From Phenylobacterium sp. (GTDB lineage: Bacteria; Pseudomonadota; Alphaproteobacteria; Caulobacterales; Caulobacteraceae): 64,000 nt of DNA. A program made the translations under genes and the position numbers. Below are positions 35,102-44,581 of this stretch, piece after piece (position 1 is the first letter of the stretch; each line of letters opens with the position of its first letter). Location: contig NZ_JAUSLW010000030.1 of the NCBI RefSeq assembly GCF_030645195.1, forward strand, positions 1 through 64,000, given 5' to 3'. Under the pieces are notes generated by a model. The model saw only the letters and a program-made list of their open reading frames with translations, made no database searches and was not told the DNA's origin.

Positions 35102-36457
35102 CTAGAGCGGAAGTTGCACCCGCGCGGTCAGGCCGCCCCCGGCGCGGTTGACCATCACCACGTCGCCGCCGTGGCCGCGCGCTACCGAACGGACCACCGC
35201 CAGGCCCAGGCCGATGCCGCCCGTCTGGCGGCTGCGGGAGGGTTCGCGGCGGTAGAAGGGCTCGAACACCCGCTCGGCGTCCTCCGGGGGAATGCCCGGA
35301 CCGTCGTCCTCGATCTCGACGATGGCGCTGGCGGCCTCGCGGTAGACCCGCGCCCGGGCGCGACCGCCGAATTTCACGGCGTTCTCCAGCAGGTTGGTGA
35401 ACAGGCGGCGCAGGGCTACGGGGTCGCCCTCGATCACCACCTTGTCGCCGCGCTCAACCTCGGTGTCGAAGCCGGTCTCGGCCATCTCGTCGCAGACGCT
35501 CTCCAGCAGGGAGGAGAGCTCCAGGGGCGTGCGGTCGGCTGGCCGGCTGGCGTCGCGCACGAAGGTCAGGGCCGCGGCGATCATCTCCTCCATCTGGTCG
35601 ATGTCGGCGGCCATCTTGGCGCGGGTCTCCTCCGGCGCGTTCTCGATGCGGAAGCGCAGGCGGGTCAGCGGCGTGCGCAGGTCGTGGGCGATGGCGCCGA
35701 CCATCGCGGTCCTATCCTCGACGTAGCGCCGCAGCCGGTCCTGCATGTCGTTGAAGGCGCGCACGGCGACATTGATCTCCGCCGTCCCCTTCAGGGAGAC
35801 CGGCAGGCGGGCGCCGCGCGGGTCGCGGCCCAGCCGCTCGGCGGCGTCGGCGAACATCTGGAACGGCTGGGCGAGCCTGCGCGCGAAGATGTAGGCCACC
35901 GGCGCCAGGGCGAGGCCCGAGAGCAACAGCCACAGCACGATGCGGCGCTGCCAGGGATCCAGGCCCAGGCCAGGGGTCGGACGCACCATGTCCCATCGCC
36001 CGTCGGGACGCTGCACCGCCACGTCGAAGGGGGCGATCAGGAAATGCTCCTCGCGCTCGCCCCCGGCCCGGGCCATGCGGTCGCGGATGATGCGGAAGAC
36101 CCGGCGGTCGGAGACCGGCAGGCGGGACGGCGCGGAGATCACCACCCGGTCCGACGTGACCCCGAACTCCCGGGCCAGCTCCGCGCGGATCTGCGGCACC
36201 GTGCGTCCCTCCATGGCCGGGGAGGGCGGTTTGGCGACGATCTTCAGCTCCAGCGGCCGCCGCTCGGTGAAGGCCGGCGCGTTCCCGCGGAAGGTCTGCA
36301 CCACCTCGCTCAGCCGATAGAAGTCCGGCGCCGGCGGCGGCAGGTTGAAGATCATGAACAGGCTGATGGCCTGGGAGGCCACCAGGCTGATGCCGATCAG
36401 GGTCAGCAGCCGGGCGAACAGCGACGCGGTCGGCCGCCCCGACCACGCGCTCGTCAT
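35102..36457 (-). CDS. Sensor histidine kinase (EnvZ-like)
   Basis: Membrane sensor kinase, 451 aa. TM1 is near 18-38 (LIGISLVASQAISLFMIF), followed by a periplasmic domain of about 130 residues, TM2 near 180 (IVLWLLLSGLALAPVAYIF) and HAMP. HisKA has the phosphorylated His in VGAIAHDLRTPLTRLR. HATPase_c shows the N-box NLLENAVKFGG and G-boxes EDDGPGIPPED and GGIGLGLAVVR. It overlaps its regulator gene by four bases. It is 139 bases upstream of the exporter genes on the same strand, a likely target. Confidence 0.94.
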   Translation of the reverse strand: MTSAWSGRPTASLFARLLTLIGISLVASQAISLFMIFNLPPPAPDFYRLSEVVQTFRGNAPAFTERRPLELKIVAKPPSPAMEGRTVPQIRAELAREFGVTSDRVVISAPSRLPVSDRRVFRIIRDRMARAGGEREEHFLIAPFDVAVQRPDGRWDMVRPTPGLGLDPWQRRIVLWLLLSGLALAPVAYIFARRLAQPFQMFADAAERLGRDPRGARLPVSLKGTAEINVAVRAFNDMQDRLRRYVEDRTAMVGAIAHDLRTPLTRLRFRIENAPEETRAKMAADIDQMEEMIAAALTFVRDASRPADRTPLELSSLLESVCDEMAETGFDTEVERGDKVVIEGDPVALRRLFTNLLENAVKFGGRARARVYREAASAIVEIEDDGPGIPPEDAERVFEPFYRREPSRSRQTGGIGLGLAVVRSVARGHGGDVVMVNRAGGGLTARVQLPL

Positions 36458-37194
36458 GTCCGCTTCACCTTGGCGGTGAACATGTAGCCCTCGTTGCGGA
36501 TGGTGCGGATCAGGTCCTGGCCGCCGCCGCCGTCGTCCAGCTTGCGGCGCAGGCGGCTGATCTGGACGTCGATGGCCCGGTCGAAGGCGTCGGAGTCGGG
36601 GCCGCGGGCGAAGTCCAGCAGTTGGTCTCGGGTCAGGACCCGCTGGGGCCGCTCGACGAAGGCGCGCAGCAGGGAGAACTCGCCCGAGGACAGGTTCACC
36701 ACCACGCCCGGCGGCGAGCGTAGCTCGCGCCGCACCAGATCCAGCCGCCAGCCGGCGAACTCGCAGCCGGCCCCGCCGCCGTTCGATCCGCCCCGTTGCT
36801 CGGCCCGCCGCAGCACGGCGCGGACCCGGGCCAGCAGCTCACGCGGATTGCAGGGCTTGGCCAGGTAGTCGTCGGCGCCCAGCTCCAGGCCGACGATCCG
36901 GTCGGTATCCTCGCCCATGGCCGAGAGCATGATGATCGGCGGGCCTTCGCCGCTCAGCCGGCGGGCGATGGACAGGCCGTCCTCGCCGGGCAGCATGACA
37001 TCCAGCACGATCAGGTCGACGGGCCCCCGCTCCAGGGCCTGCTCCATCTCGCGCGCGTCGCAGGCGGTGTCGACGAGATAGCCGTGCTTGCCCAGGAAGT
37101 CGGAGACGACGTCGAGAATACCGGGGTCGTCGTCGACCATCAGGATGCGGGCGGTCGCGGGGACCTGGTCTGTACTGGGTTCCATTCGCGCCAT
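36454..37194 (-). CDS. OmpR-family response regulator
   Basis: 246-aa two-component regulator. Receiver: ILMVDDDPGILD with the acidic pair, the phospho-acceptor Asp in LIVLDVMLPGEDG near 60, and Lys in YLAKPCNPRELLA. C-terminal winged helix: VNLSSGEFSLLRAFVERPQRVLTRDQLLD and FDRAIDVQISRLRRKLDD. ATG 37194 has GGAGGG at correct spacing. It is paired with the downstream kinase (ATGA). Confidence 0.95.
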   Translation of the reverse strand: MARMEPSTDQVPATARILMVDDDPGILDVVSDFLGKHGYLVDTACDAREMEQALERGPVDLIVLDVMLPGEDGLSIARRLSGEGPPIIMLSAMGEDTDRIVGLELGADDYLAKPCNPRELLARVRAVLRRAEQRGGSNGGGAGCEFAGWRLDLVRRELRSPPGVVVNLSSGEFSLLRAFVERPQRVLTRDQLLDFARGPDSDAFDRAIDVQISRLRRKLDDGGGGQDLIRTIRNEGYMFTAKVKRT

Positions 37195-37218
37195 TTTCAG
37201 CCCTCCGCGTAACGCACA

Positions 37219-37236
37219 GATTTCACGACTGAAATC
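37219..37236. promoter_or_regulatory. Inverted repeat upstream of the response regulator
   Basis: GATTTCA-CGAC-TGAAATC is a perfect 7-bp inverted repeat in the 43-base gap between the MBL hydrolase stop and the regulator start. It is AT-rich against its surroundings. It could be an autoregulatory operator or a weak intercistronic terminator; no T-run follows. Confidence 0.45.
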
Positions 37237-37237
37237 G

Positions 37238-37909
37238 CTAATCCCCGGCCAGCACGTCGTCGGCGACGAAGGGGTTGGTCCGCCGTTCGATCCCGAACTT
37301 CGACATTGGACCGTGGCCGGAGACGAAGGCCACGTCGTCGCCGAGCGGCCACAGCTTGCCGGTGATGGAGTCGATCAGCTGCTGGTGGTTGCCGCGCGGG
37401 AAGTCGCTGCGCCCCACCGAACCCTGGAACAGCACGTCCCCCACCTGGGCGAAACGGGCCTCGCGATGGAAGAAGACCACGTGGCCTGGGGTGTGGCCCG
37501 GGCAGTGATAGACCTCGAACTGCGTCTCGCCGAGGGTGACCAGGTCGCCGTCCGCCAGCCAGCGGTCGGGCGTGAAGCTGCGGGCCTCGGGCATGCCCCA
37601 CTTGGCGCCGCTGGCCTCCATCTGGTCGATCCAGAAGGCGTCGTCGGGATGGGGTCCCTCGATGGGGACGCCGGTGGCGGCCTTCAGGGCCGCCGTGCCG
37701 CCGGCATGGTCCAGGTGGCCGTGGGTGATCCAGATCTTTTCGAGCGTCAGGTCGTGGGCCTTCAGGGCGTCGAGCAGGCGCGGGACCTCGCCGCCCGGAT
37801 CGATGATGGCCGCCTTCCTGGTCTTCACGCACCAGACGATGGTGCAGTTCTGCGCCAGGGGTGTGACCGGCGCGATGATGGCGCGGATGGGCGGGGACGT
37901 CTCGGACAT
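37238..37909 (-). CDS. MBL-fold metallohydrolase (glyoxalase II-like)
   Basis: 223-aa hydrolase. The metal motif THGHLDHAGG (HxHxDH) lies near 82-91, the third His in YHCPGHTPGHVVF near 141, the bridging Asp in VGDVLFQGSVGRSDFP, and the last His in FVSGHGP. This is the glyoxalase II/YcbL subgroup, which cleaves thioesters such as S-lactoylglutathione. It is 43 bases upstream of the response regulator and may share its transcript. Confidence 0.88.
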   Translation of the reverse strand: MSETSPPIRAIIAPVTPLAQNCTIVWCVKTRKAAIIDPGGEVPRLLDALKAHDLTLEKIWITHGHLDHAGGTAALKAATGVPIEGPHPDDAFWIDQMEASGAKWGMPEARSFTPDRWLADGDLVTLGETQFEVYHCPGHTPGHVVFFHREARFAQVGDVLFQGSVGRSDFPRGNHQQLIDSITGKLWPLGDDVAFVSGHGPMSKFGIERRTNPFVADDVLAGD

Positions 37910-37943
37910 GTCCCTAGCATCGGCGCAAGCCGCCCATAAGAAA

Positions 37944-37968
37944 AGGCCCGGGATGTGATCCCGGGCCT
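37944..37968 (-). terminator. Rho-independent terminator after APC permease
   Basis: On the minus strand an 11-bp stem AGGCCCGGGAT/ATCCCGGGCCT with a three-base loop is followed by TTTTCTTAT. This classic structure lies right after the permease stop and before the MBL hydrolase gene. Confidence 0.88.
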
Positions 37969-37984
37969 CGCCTTGGACTTGGGC

Positions 37985-39526
37985 TTAGTGCGAGCCGGGC
38001 GGCGGCGCGCCAGGCATCGGCGGAACCGATTCCGGCGGCGCGTCGGGCGACAGCTCGGGCACCTCGACGATGCCGCGGGCCATGTGGCTGTTGCGGAAGC
38101 CGTAGAGGAAATAGACCACCAGGCCGATGGCCGCCCAGATCACGAACAGCAGCTGGGTTTCCCTCGACAGGCTGAAGAACAGATAGATGCAGCCCGCCGC
38201 GGCCAGGGGCGCGACGATCATCACCGCCGGCGTGCGGAAGGGCCGCTTGCGGTTGGGATCGGTCTTGCGCAGCACCATCACCGCGATGGCCACCATGGCG
38301 AAGGCGAACAGGGTGCCGGAGTTGGAGATGTCGGCCAGCACGCCCACCGGGAAGAAGGCCGCGAAGGCCGAGACGCAGACGCCCGTGATGATGGTGATCA
38401 CGTGCGGGGTGTGGAACTTCGGATGGACCTTGGACAGCACCGCCGGCAGCAGGCCGTCACGGCTCATGACGAAGAAGATCCGGGTCTGGCCGAACATCAT
38501 CATCAGGATGACCGAGGGCAGGGCCAGGCCGGCGGCCAGGCCGAGCAGGTTGCCGATCTGGGGCCAGCCGATCTTGCGCAGGGTCCAGGCGAGCGCCTCC
38601 TTGGAGCAGACGACATGGTCGCCGGCGAGCGCGCCGCAGGCGGCGGTCATCTCTTGGCTGCCGGGCCGCAGGCCCAGGCCCGCGGAGTCCATCACCGGCT
38701 GGGCGCCGACCGTGCCGATTACGCCCGAGGCCACCAGGATGTAGAAGATGGTGCAGACCCCCAGCGAGCCGATCAGGCCGATGGGCATGTTCCTCTGGGG
38801 ATTCTTGGTCTCCTCGGCCGCGGTGGAGACCGCGTCGAAGCCCACATAGGCGAAGAAGATCGAGGCCGCCGCCGCCGAGATCCCGGCCATGCCGAGGGGG
38901 GCGAAGGGTTCGAAGTTCTCCATCTTCATCACCGGCAGGGCCAGGACGCAGAAGAGGGTCAGGGCCGCGACCTTGATGGCCACCAGGATCGCGTTGACGG
39001 TGGCCGATTCCCGGGTGCCGATCACCAGCAGCCAGGTCACCAGCAGGGCGATGCCTGCCGCCGGCAGGTTGACGATCCCGCCGTCCATCGGCCCCAGGAC
39101 CAGGGCGTTGGGAATGTCGATGCTGAAGGCGTTCTCGATCAGGCCGACCACATAGCCGGACCAGCCCACCGAGACCGCGCCAGCGGCGACGGCGTATTCC
39201 AGGATCAGGGCCCAGCCCACCATCCAGGCCACCATCTCGCCCATGACGGCGTAGCTGTAGGTGTAGGCCGAGCCCGAGACCGGCACCATGGCCGACATCT
39301 CGGAGTAACAGAGCGCGGCGACCGCGCAGACGAAGCCCGCGATGACGAACGCGGCGATCATGCCGGGGCCCGCCTTCTGGGCGGCCTCGGCGGTTAGGAC
39401 GAAGATCCCGGTGCCGATGATGGCGCCGATCCCCAGCATGGTCAGCTGGAACGCCCCCAGGGATCGGTGAAGTGATTTCTTTTCAGCGGTCGCGAGGATC
39501 GCGTCGAGCGGCTTTACACGCCACAT
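37985..39526 (-). CDS. APC-family amino acid permease
   Basis: Cationic-amino-acid-transporter-like secondary carrier, 513 aa, with 12 or more hydrophobic helices. Helix 1 has the APC signature MLGIGAIIGTGIFVLTA near 31-47. FIAGF-like and CYSEMSAMVPVSGSAYTYSY follow, then FFAYVGFDAVSTAAEETKNPQRNMP near 246. ATG 39526 has GGGAGGG before it; the longer track ORF runs into the divergent promoter. It ends at a strong terminator. Confidence 0.92.
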   Translation of the reverse strand: MWRVKPLDAILATAEKKSLHRSLGAFQLTMLGIGAIIGTGIFVLTAEAAQKAGPGMIAAFVIAGFVCAVAALCYSEMSAMVPVSGSAYTYSYAVMGEMVAWMVGWALILEYAVAAGAVSVGWSGYVVGLIENAFSIDIPNALVLGPMDGGIVNLPAAGIALLVTWLLVIGTRESATVNAILVAIKVAALTLFCVLALPVMKMENFEPFAPLGMAGISAAAASIFFAYVGFDAVSTAAEETKNPQRNMPIGLIGSLGVCTIFYILVASGVIGTVGAQPVMDSAGLGLRPGSQEMTAACGALAGDHVVCSKEALAWTLRKIGWPQIGNLLGLAAGLALPSVILMMMFGQTRIFFVMSRDGLLPAVLSKVHPKFHTPHVITIITGVCVSAFAAFFPVGVLADISNSGTLFAFAMVAIAVMVLRKTDPNRKRPFRTPAVMIVAPLAAAGCIYLFFSLSRETQLLFVIWAAIGLVVYFLYGFRNSHMARGIVEVPELSPDAPPESVPPMPGAPPPGSH

Positions 39527-39651
39527 ATTCCCTCCCAGTCGCGGCGGTCCCCCCGCCGCGCGAATTAAGCTTGCCGGACCGTGCGGTCTGCTCACCCAGC
39601 GGTCAAGCGGCAAGGCTTGGCGCGGCCCCTGGGCGCGGATAGACCCCCTCC

Positions 39652-42087
39652 ATGCTGCCTGTTGAGGAAATCGTGCCTGACTTGCAGGCGGCCCTGGTCG
39701 AAAAGACCTCCGCCGTCCTGGTGGCGCCGCCGGGCGCCGGCAAGACCACCCTGGTCCCCCTGCGCCTGCTGGACGCCCCTTGGCTGGCCGGGGGCAAGAT
39801 CATCATGCTTGAGCCCCGCCGCCTGGCCGCCCGGGCCGCGGCCGAGCGCATGGCCAAGACCCTGGGCCAGCGGGTGGGGGACACTGTCGGCTACCGGGTT
39901 CGGATGCAGTCCCGCGTTTCGGCAAGGACCCGCATCGAGGTGGTCACCGAAGGAGTCTTCAGCCGGATGATTCTCGGCGACCCGACCCTGGAGGGGGTCG
40001 GCCTGGTGATCTTCGACGAATTCCACGAGCGCAGCCTGGACGCCGACCTGGGCCTGGCGCTGGCCCGCGACGCTCAAGGCCTGCTGCGGGACGACCTGCG
40101 CCTGCTGGTGATGTCGGCCACTCTGGACGGGGCCGCGGTCGCCCGGCTGCTGGCCGCCCCCGTCATCGAGAGCCAGGGCCGGGCCTATCCTGTCGACACC
40201 CGCTATCTCGGCCGTGACGACCGCCTGCGGCTGGAGGACCGCGTCGTCCGCGCTGTCGAGCGGGCGCTCGCCGAGGAGACCGGAAGCATCCTGGTCTTCC
40301 TGCCGGGGCAGGGGGAGATCCGCCGCGCCGCCGACTTGCTGGCAGAGCGCGTCCGCCGGCCCGACGTGCTGATCGCGCCCCTCTATGGCGCCCTCGACCC
40401 CGCCGACCAGGACCGCGCCATCTCGCCGCCGCCGCCCGGCGTGCGCAAGGTGGTGCTGGCCACCTCGATCGCCGAGACCAGCCTGACCATCGAGGGCGTG
40501 CGGGTCGTGATCGATTCCGGCGTCGCCCGTGTGCCCCGCTACGATCCGGCCAGCGGCCTGACCCGCCTGGCCACCGTCCGGGTCAGCCGCGCCGCCGCCG
40601 ACCAGCGCCGAGGGCGGGCCGGCCGCACCGAGTCAGGCGTCGCCTACCGCCTGTGGGACGAGGCCGAGACCCGGGCGCTTCCGGCCTATGCCGATCCGGA
40701 GATCCTCGACGCCGACCTCTCGGGCCTGGCCCTGGACCTCGCCCGCTGGGGCGCGAAGGACGTGGGCGCGATGGCCTTCCTCGACGCCCCGCCCGCCGCG
40801 GCCTTCGCAGAGGCCCGCACCCTGCTGCGTCGGCTCGAGGCGCTCACTGACGATGGGGTCCTCACCCCGCACGGCGAGGCGCTGAGCGAGGTGCCCCTGC
40901 CGCCGCGCCTGGCCCACATGGTGCTGAAGGCCGCGGCCACCGGCCAGGCGTCCCGCGCCGCCCGCATCGCCGCCCTGGTCACCGAGCGCGGCCTAGGGGG
41001 CCGCGACGCCGACCTGCGCCACCGGCTGGAGGCCTTCGAGCGGGACCGCTCCCCCCGGGCCCGCGACGCCAGGGCGCTGGCCGACCGCTGGGCGGGGATG
41101 GCGGGCAAGGCCGGGAAGGGGGAGCCCCTGGACGACGGCCTGCTGCTGGCCTTCGCCTATCCCGAGCGCATCGCCAAGGCGCGCGGGCCGACCGGCGAGT
41201 TCCAGCTGGTCAGCGGCCGGGGCGCCTTTCTCGAGCCCACAGACGCCTTGGCCAGGGAGAAGTGGCTGGCCATCGCCGAACTGGGGGGCGGCGACCGCCG
41301 CGACCGCATCCTGCTGGCCGCGCCCCTGGACGAGGCCGACCTGCTGGCCGCCTTCCAGGGCCAACTCGTCGTCGAGAGCCGGCTGGAGGAGAGCGGGGCG
41401 GGCCGCCTGCGCGCCAAGCAGATCACCCGCCTCGGCCGCCTGACCCTGCGCGAACAGATCGACGAGAACCCCGATCCCGCCCTCATCGCCCAGGCCCTGG
41501 CCGATCGCCTGCGCAGCGAAGGGCTGGGCGCGCTGAGATGGGGCCCTGCCGCGGAGGCGCTGCGCGCCCGCGTCGGCTTCCTGCGCGCCGCCGGGGGCGA
41601 CTGGCCCGACCTCTCCGACGCCGCGCTCATAGAGACCCTGGACGACTGGCTGGTCCCCCTGCTGTCGGGCGTCCGGTCCCTGGCCGCCCTGAAGCCCGAC
41701 GCCCTCGACGCCGCCCTGCGCACCCTGATCCCCTGGGACCAGCAACGCCGCCTGGACGCCGCCGCGCCCCTGCGCTGGGCGGCGCCCACCGGCAACGCCT
41801 TCGCCATCGACTACGCCGCCGAGGGTGGACCCCGCGTCGACGTCCGGGTCCAGGAGGTGTTTGGCCTCAAGGAACACCCCACCGTCGCCGGCGGCGTGCC
41901 CCTGACCCTCTCCCTGCTGTCGCCGGGCCATCGCCCGGTCCAGACCACCAAGGACCTGCCGGGCTTCTGGGCCGGCTCCTGGAAGGATGTCCGCTCCGAC
42001 ATGCGCGGCCGCTACCCCAAGCACGTCTGGCCCGAGGACCCGGCCAACGCCGCCCCCACGGCGCGCGCCAAGCCGCGGGGGACCTGA
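39652..42087 (+). CDS. hrpB: ATP-dependent helicase HrpB
   Basis: DExH-box helicase of the HrpB family, 811 aa. Walker A VAPPGAGKTTLVPL near 25-38, DEFHERSLDADLGL near 122, SATLD near 160, helicase C domain with ATSIAETSLTIEGV and QRRGRAGRTESGVAYRLW, and a long HrpB-specific C-terminus ending near KHVWPEDPANA. HrpB is linked to RNA processing, but its exact substrate is unclear. Confidence 0.95.
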   Translation: MLPVEEIVPDLQAALVEKTSAVLVAPPGAGKTTLVPLRLLDAPWLAGGKIIMLEPRRLAARAAAERMAKTLGQRVGDTVGYRVRMQSRVSARTRIEVVTEGVFSRMILGDPTLEGVGLVIFDEFHERSLDADLGLALARDAQGLLRDDLRLLVMSATLDGAAVARLLAAPVIESQGRAYPVDTRYLGRDDRLRLEDRVVRAVERALAEETGSILVFLPGQGEIRRAADLLAERVRRPDVLIAPLYGALDPADQDRAISPPPPGVRKVVLATSIAETSLTIEGVRVVIDSGVARVPRYDPASGLTRLATVRVSRAAADQRRGRAGRTESGVAYRLWDEAETRALPAYADPEILDADLSGLALDLARWGAKDVGAMAFLDAPPAAAFAEARTLLRRLEALTDDGVLTPHGEALSEVPLPPRLAHMVLKAAATGQASRAARIAALVTERGLGGRDADLRHRLEAFERDRSPRARDARALADRWAGMAGKAGKGEPLDDGLLLAFAYPERIAKARGPTGEFQLVSGRGAFLEPTDALAREKWLAIAELGGGDRRDRILLAAPLDEADLLAAFQGQLVVESRLEESGAGRLRAKQITRLGRLTLREQIDENPDPALIAQALADRLRSEGLGALRWGPAAEALRARVGFLRAAGGDWPDLSDAALIETLDDWLVPLLSGVRSLAALKPDALDAALRTLIPWDQQRRLDAAAPLRWAAPTGNAFAIDYAAEGGPRVDVRVQEVFGLKEHPTVAGGVPLTLSLLSPGHRPVQTTKDLPGFWAGSWKDVRSDMRGRYPKHVWPEDPANAAPTARAKPRGT

Positions 42088-42098
42088 CGCCGGGCGAC

Positions 42099-42890
42099 CT
42101 ATGCCGTCGCCGCGTAGATCATGATCCCCGTCGCCACCGACAGGTTGAGGCTGTCGGCGCGGCCGCGCATGGGGATCTTGACGTTGACGTCGCAGAGGGC
42201 GGCCATTTCCGGCGTCAGGCCCTGCTGCTCGTTGCCCATGAACACCAGGGCGGGCTTGGCGTAGGTGGCCTCGTGGTGGGCGACGGTGGCGGTCAGCAGG
42301 GTGCCGATCACCGAGCCCGGCCAGGCCTGACGCCAGGCGGCGAAGGCCTCCTCGCTGGCCCGCACGATGGGCACGGCGAAGATCGAGCCCATGGTGGCGC
42401 GCACCGCCTCCACCGAGAACGGATCGCAGCATTCTCCCACCAGGATCACCGCCCCGCAGCCGGCGGCGTCGGCGGTGCGCACGATGGTCCCCAGGTTACC
42501 GGGGTCCCGGACCCGGTACAGGGCGACGAAGCAGGAGGAGGACTGGGGGCTCAGGTCCTCCAGGGCGGTGAAGACCTGGCGAAAGACGCCCACCACCGCC
42601 TGGGGGTTGTCGCGGCGCGAGACCTTGGCGAGGATTTCCGGGGTGACCTCGATCACCTCGCCGCCGCCGGCCTTGGTGGCGCTCATCGCCTGGCGGAGCA
42701 GGGGGTGGCCGCCGGCCTCCCGGCCGTACATCAGGATGGCCGGGGCGTGGCCGGTCTCCACCGCCTCGGTGACGATCTTCAGCCCCTCGGCGACGAACAG
42801 GCCGGTCTCGTCGCGTTCCTTGCGCAGGTGCAGGGCGCGGACCGCCTTGACCGTGGGATTGGTCAGCGAGGTGACGGTGCGGTCGCTCAC
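42099..42890 (-). CDS. TrmH/SpoU-family RNA 2'-O-methyltransferase
   Basis: SPOUT methyltransferase, 263 aa. The N-terminal substrate-binding part starts TVTSLTNPTVKAVRALHLRK. The C-terminal knot has RVRDPGNLGTIVRTADAAG near 125, VFMGNEQQGLTPEM near 210 and IPMRGRADSLNLSVATGIMIY near 235, the three TrmH motifs. The GTG start overlaps the upstream methyltransferase stop (GTGA). The target nucleotide, in rRNA or tRNA, cannot be told. Confidence 0.9.
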   Translation of the reverse strand: MSDRTVTSLTNPTVKAVRALHLRKERDETGLFVAEGLKIVTEAVETGHAPAILMYGREAGGHPLLRQAMSATKAGGGEVIEVTPEILAKVSRRDNPQAVVGVFRQVFTALEDLSPQSSSCFVALYRVRDPGNLGTIVRTADAAGCGAVILVGECCDPFSVEAVRATMGSIFAVPIVRASEEAFAAWRQAWPGSVIGTLLTATVAHHEATYAKPALVFMGNEQQGLTPEMAALCDVNVKIPMRGRADSLNLSVATGIMIYAATA

Positions 42891-43789
42891 GGGGCCCACC
42901 GGGCGTAGAAGGACATGCCGATCTGGCGCGAGCCGTCCTGCTGCACCAGGGCCAACTCCCCCCATTCGATGCGGCCGCCGCGGTCCTTCAGCCGGTCGGC
43001 CAGCAGCCCGGCCAGGGCCGCGCCGGAGATGCGCTCGGCATAGGCGTTGAGCAGCAGGAATTCCGCCTTATCCGAAAGAAGTTCGGCGCATAGGGCCGAA
43101 AGCTCAGGCAGGTTCTCAAACAACTTCCAGACCTCGCCGTCCGGCCCGCGACCGTACTTCGGCGGATCGAGGATGATGCCTTCGTACTTTGAGCCCCGCC
43201 GCACCTCCCGCTGCACATAACGGCGGGCGTCCTCGCAGATCCAGCGGATGGGCTTGTCGGCCAGCCCCGAGGCCTCGGCGTTCTCGCGGGCCCAGCCGAT
43301 GGCCTTCTTCGAGGCGTCCACATGGGTCACCGCCGCCCCGGCCGCGGCGCAGACCAGGCTGGCGACCCCGGTGTAGCCGAACAGGTTCAGCACCCGGGGC
43401 TGGCCCTGGGCGGCGCGTACCTTCTCGTCCAGCCAGGCCCAGTTTGCGGCCTGTTCGGGGAAGAAGGCCAGGTGGCGGAAGGCCGTGAAGCGGGCCTTGA
43501 ACTTCACGTCCTGCCAGGCCAGCGGCCAGGTGTCCTTGGGCTGCTCGCGGAACCGCCAGCGGCCGGCGTCCTCCTCGTCGCTGGGATCGAACACCGCGTC
43601 GGCGTTGGCCCAGACGTCCTCGCCCAGGGACGGCGCCCACAGGCACTGGGGTTCGGGGCGGACCACCGAATAGCGGCCGTAGCGCTCCAGCTTGCGCCCA
43701 TTGCCAGAGTCCAGCAGGGCGTAGTCGGCCCAGCCGGTGGTGCGCATGACGCCGGGGGCCTCGGCGACGGTAGGGGCGGGTTTGGTCAT
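42887..43789 (-). CDS. Class I SAM-dependent RNA methyltransferase (RlmI/RlmL-like)
   Basis: 300-aa Rossmann-fold methyltransferase. VLNLFGYTGVASLVCAAAGA (near 133) is the SAM loop, THVDASKKAIGWARENAE motif II, and ILDPPKYGRG (near 206) the LDPPxF-type catalytic motif of the RlmI/RsmB-like 23S rRNA methyltransferases. The PUA domain of full-length RlmI is missing. The chosen ATG 43789 fits the family; the longer track ORF is tetR shadow. It is coupled to the SPOUT gene, suggesting an rRNA-modification pair. Confidence 0.87.
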   Translation of the reverse strand: MTKPAPTVAEAPGVMRTTGWADYALLDSGNGRKLERYGRYSVVRPEPQCLWAPSLGEDVWANADAVFDPSDEEDAGRWRFREQPKDTWPLAWQDVKFKARFTAFRHLAFFPEQAANWAWLDEKVRAAQGQPRVLNLFGYTGVASLVCAAAGAAVTHVDASKKAIGWARENAEASGLADKPIRWICEDARRYVQREVRRGSKYEGIILDPPKYGRGPDGEVWKLFENLPELSALCAELLSDKAEFLLLNAYAERISGAALAGLLADRLKDRGGRIEWGELALVQQDGSRQIGMSFYARWAP

Positions 43790-43948
43790 GTCCTTGGCCT
43801 TACCCGGTCCGGCGCGCAGCCGTCCAGTCAACCGGCGGCGGAGCGGAATGGCGCGGGGCGCCGTGATGTCGCATTGTTTCAGGTCTGACTTGCGCGGGCT
43901 GGGCTTTTGGTTTCCGCTGCAAGCAGTTCGGTTGACGGAAGGATTCCC

Positions 43949-44581
43949 GTGACGACCACGGCAGTGACCACACGGCGTTCGGCGCGCAAGCCCAAGGGTG
44001 ACGGCCACCTGCGGCGCGAAGAAATCCTCACGGCCGCCGAGCGAATCTTCGTGGCGGAGGGCTATGAGGGCGCCACCATCCGCAAGATCGCCGACGAGGT
44101 CGGCGTCTCCTCCACCGCCCTCTACATGCACTTCCCCGACAAGGGCGGCATCCTGCTGGAGATCTGCGAGCGGACCATCATCCAGCTGCTGGAGCGCAAC
44201 GCCGCCATCGCCGCCAAGCCGCTGGACGCCGCCACCCGGGTCAAGCAGATGCTGGACTCCTACATGCGTTGGGGTTTCGAGCACCCGAACGCCTATCTGC
44301 TTGTGTTCGCCGGCGTTCATCCCGTATCGCCCATCTGGCATGACGGTACGGCGGACATGAGCGCGCGATGCTACGACATCTTCAGCGGCGCGGTGCGCGA
44401 GATCGCGGCCGAGGGCCGCCTGCGGACCGGCACGGCCGACAGCGCCGCCCAGGCCCTCTGGGCGGCCTGCCATGGCGTGGTGGCCCTGCTGACCAGCCGC
44501 CCGAACTTCGATTGGGCGCCGACCGAGGAGCTGATCGAGGTCACTTTGGACGGGCTGATGAACGGTCTCGTCGTCGACTGA
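43949..44581 (+). CDS. TetR-family transcriptional regulator
   Basis: 210-aa repressor-type regulator. The helix-turn-helix reads ILTAAERIFVAEGYEGATIRKIADEVGVSSTALYMHFPDKGGI near 29-71. The C-terminal ligand-binding domain contains a TetR_C-type segment (LWAACHGVVALLTSRPNFDW). The GTG start has GGAAGGA upstream. Its stop overlaps the reading frame of the BtuF-like gene, so it leads the uptake operon and probably controls it. Confidence 0.9.
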   Translation: MTTTAVTTRRSARKPKGDGHLRREEILTAAERIFVAEGYEGATIRKIADEVGVSSTALYMHFPDKGGILLEICERTIIQLLERNAAIAAKPLDAATRVKQMLDSYMRWGFEHPNAYLLVFAGVHPVSPIWHDGTADMSARCYDIFSGAVREIAAEGRLRTGTADSAAQALWAACHGVVALLTSRPNFDWAPTEELIEVTLDGLMNGLVVD

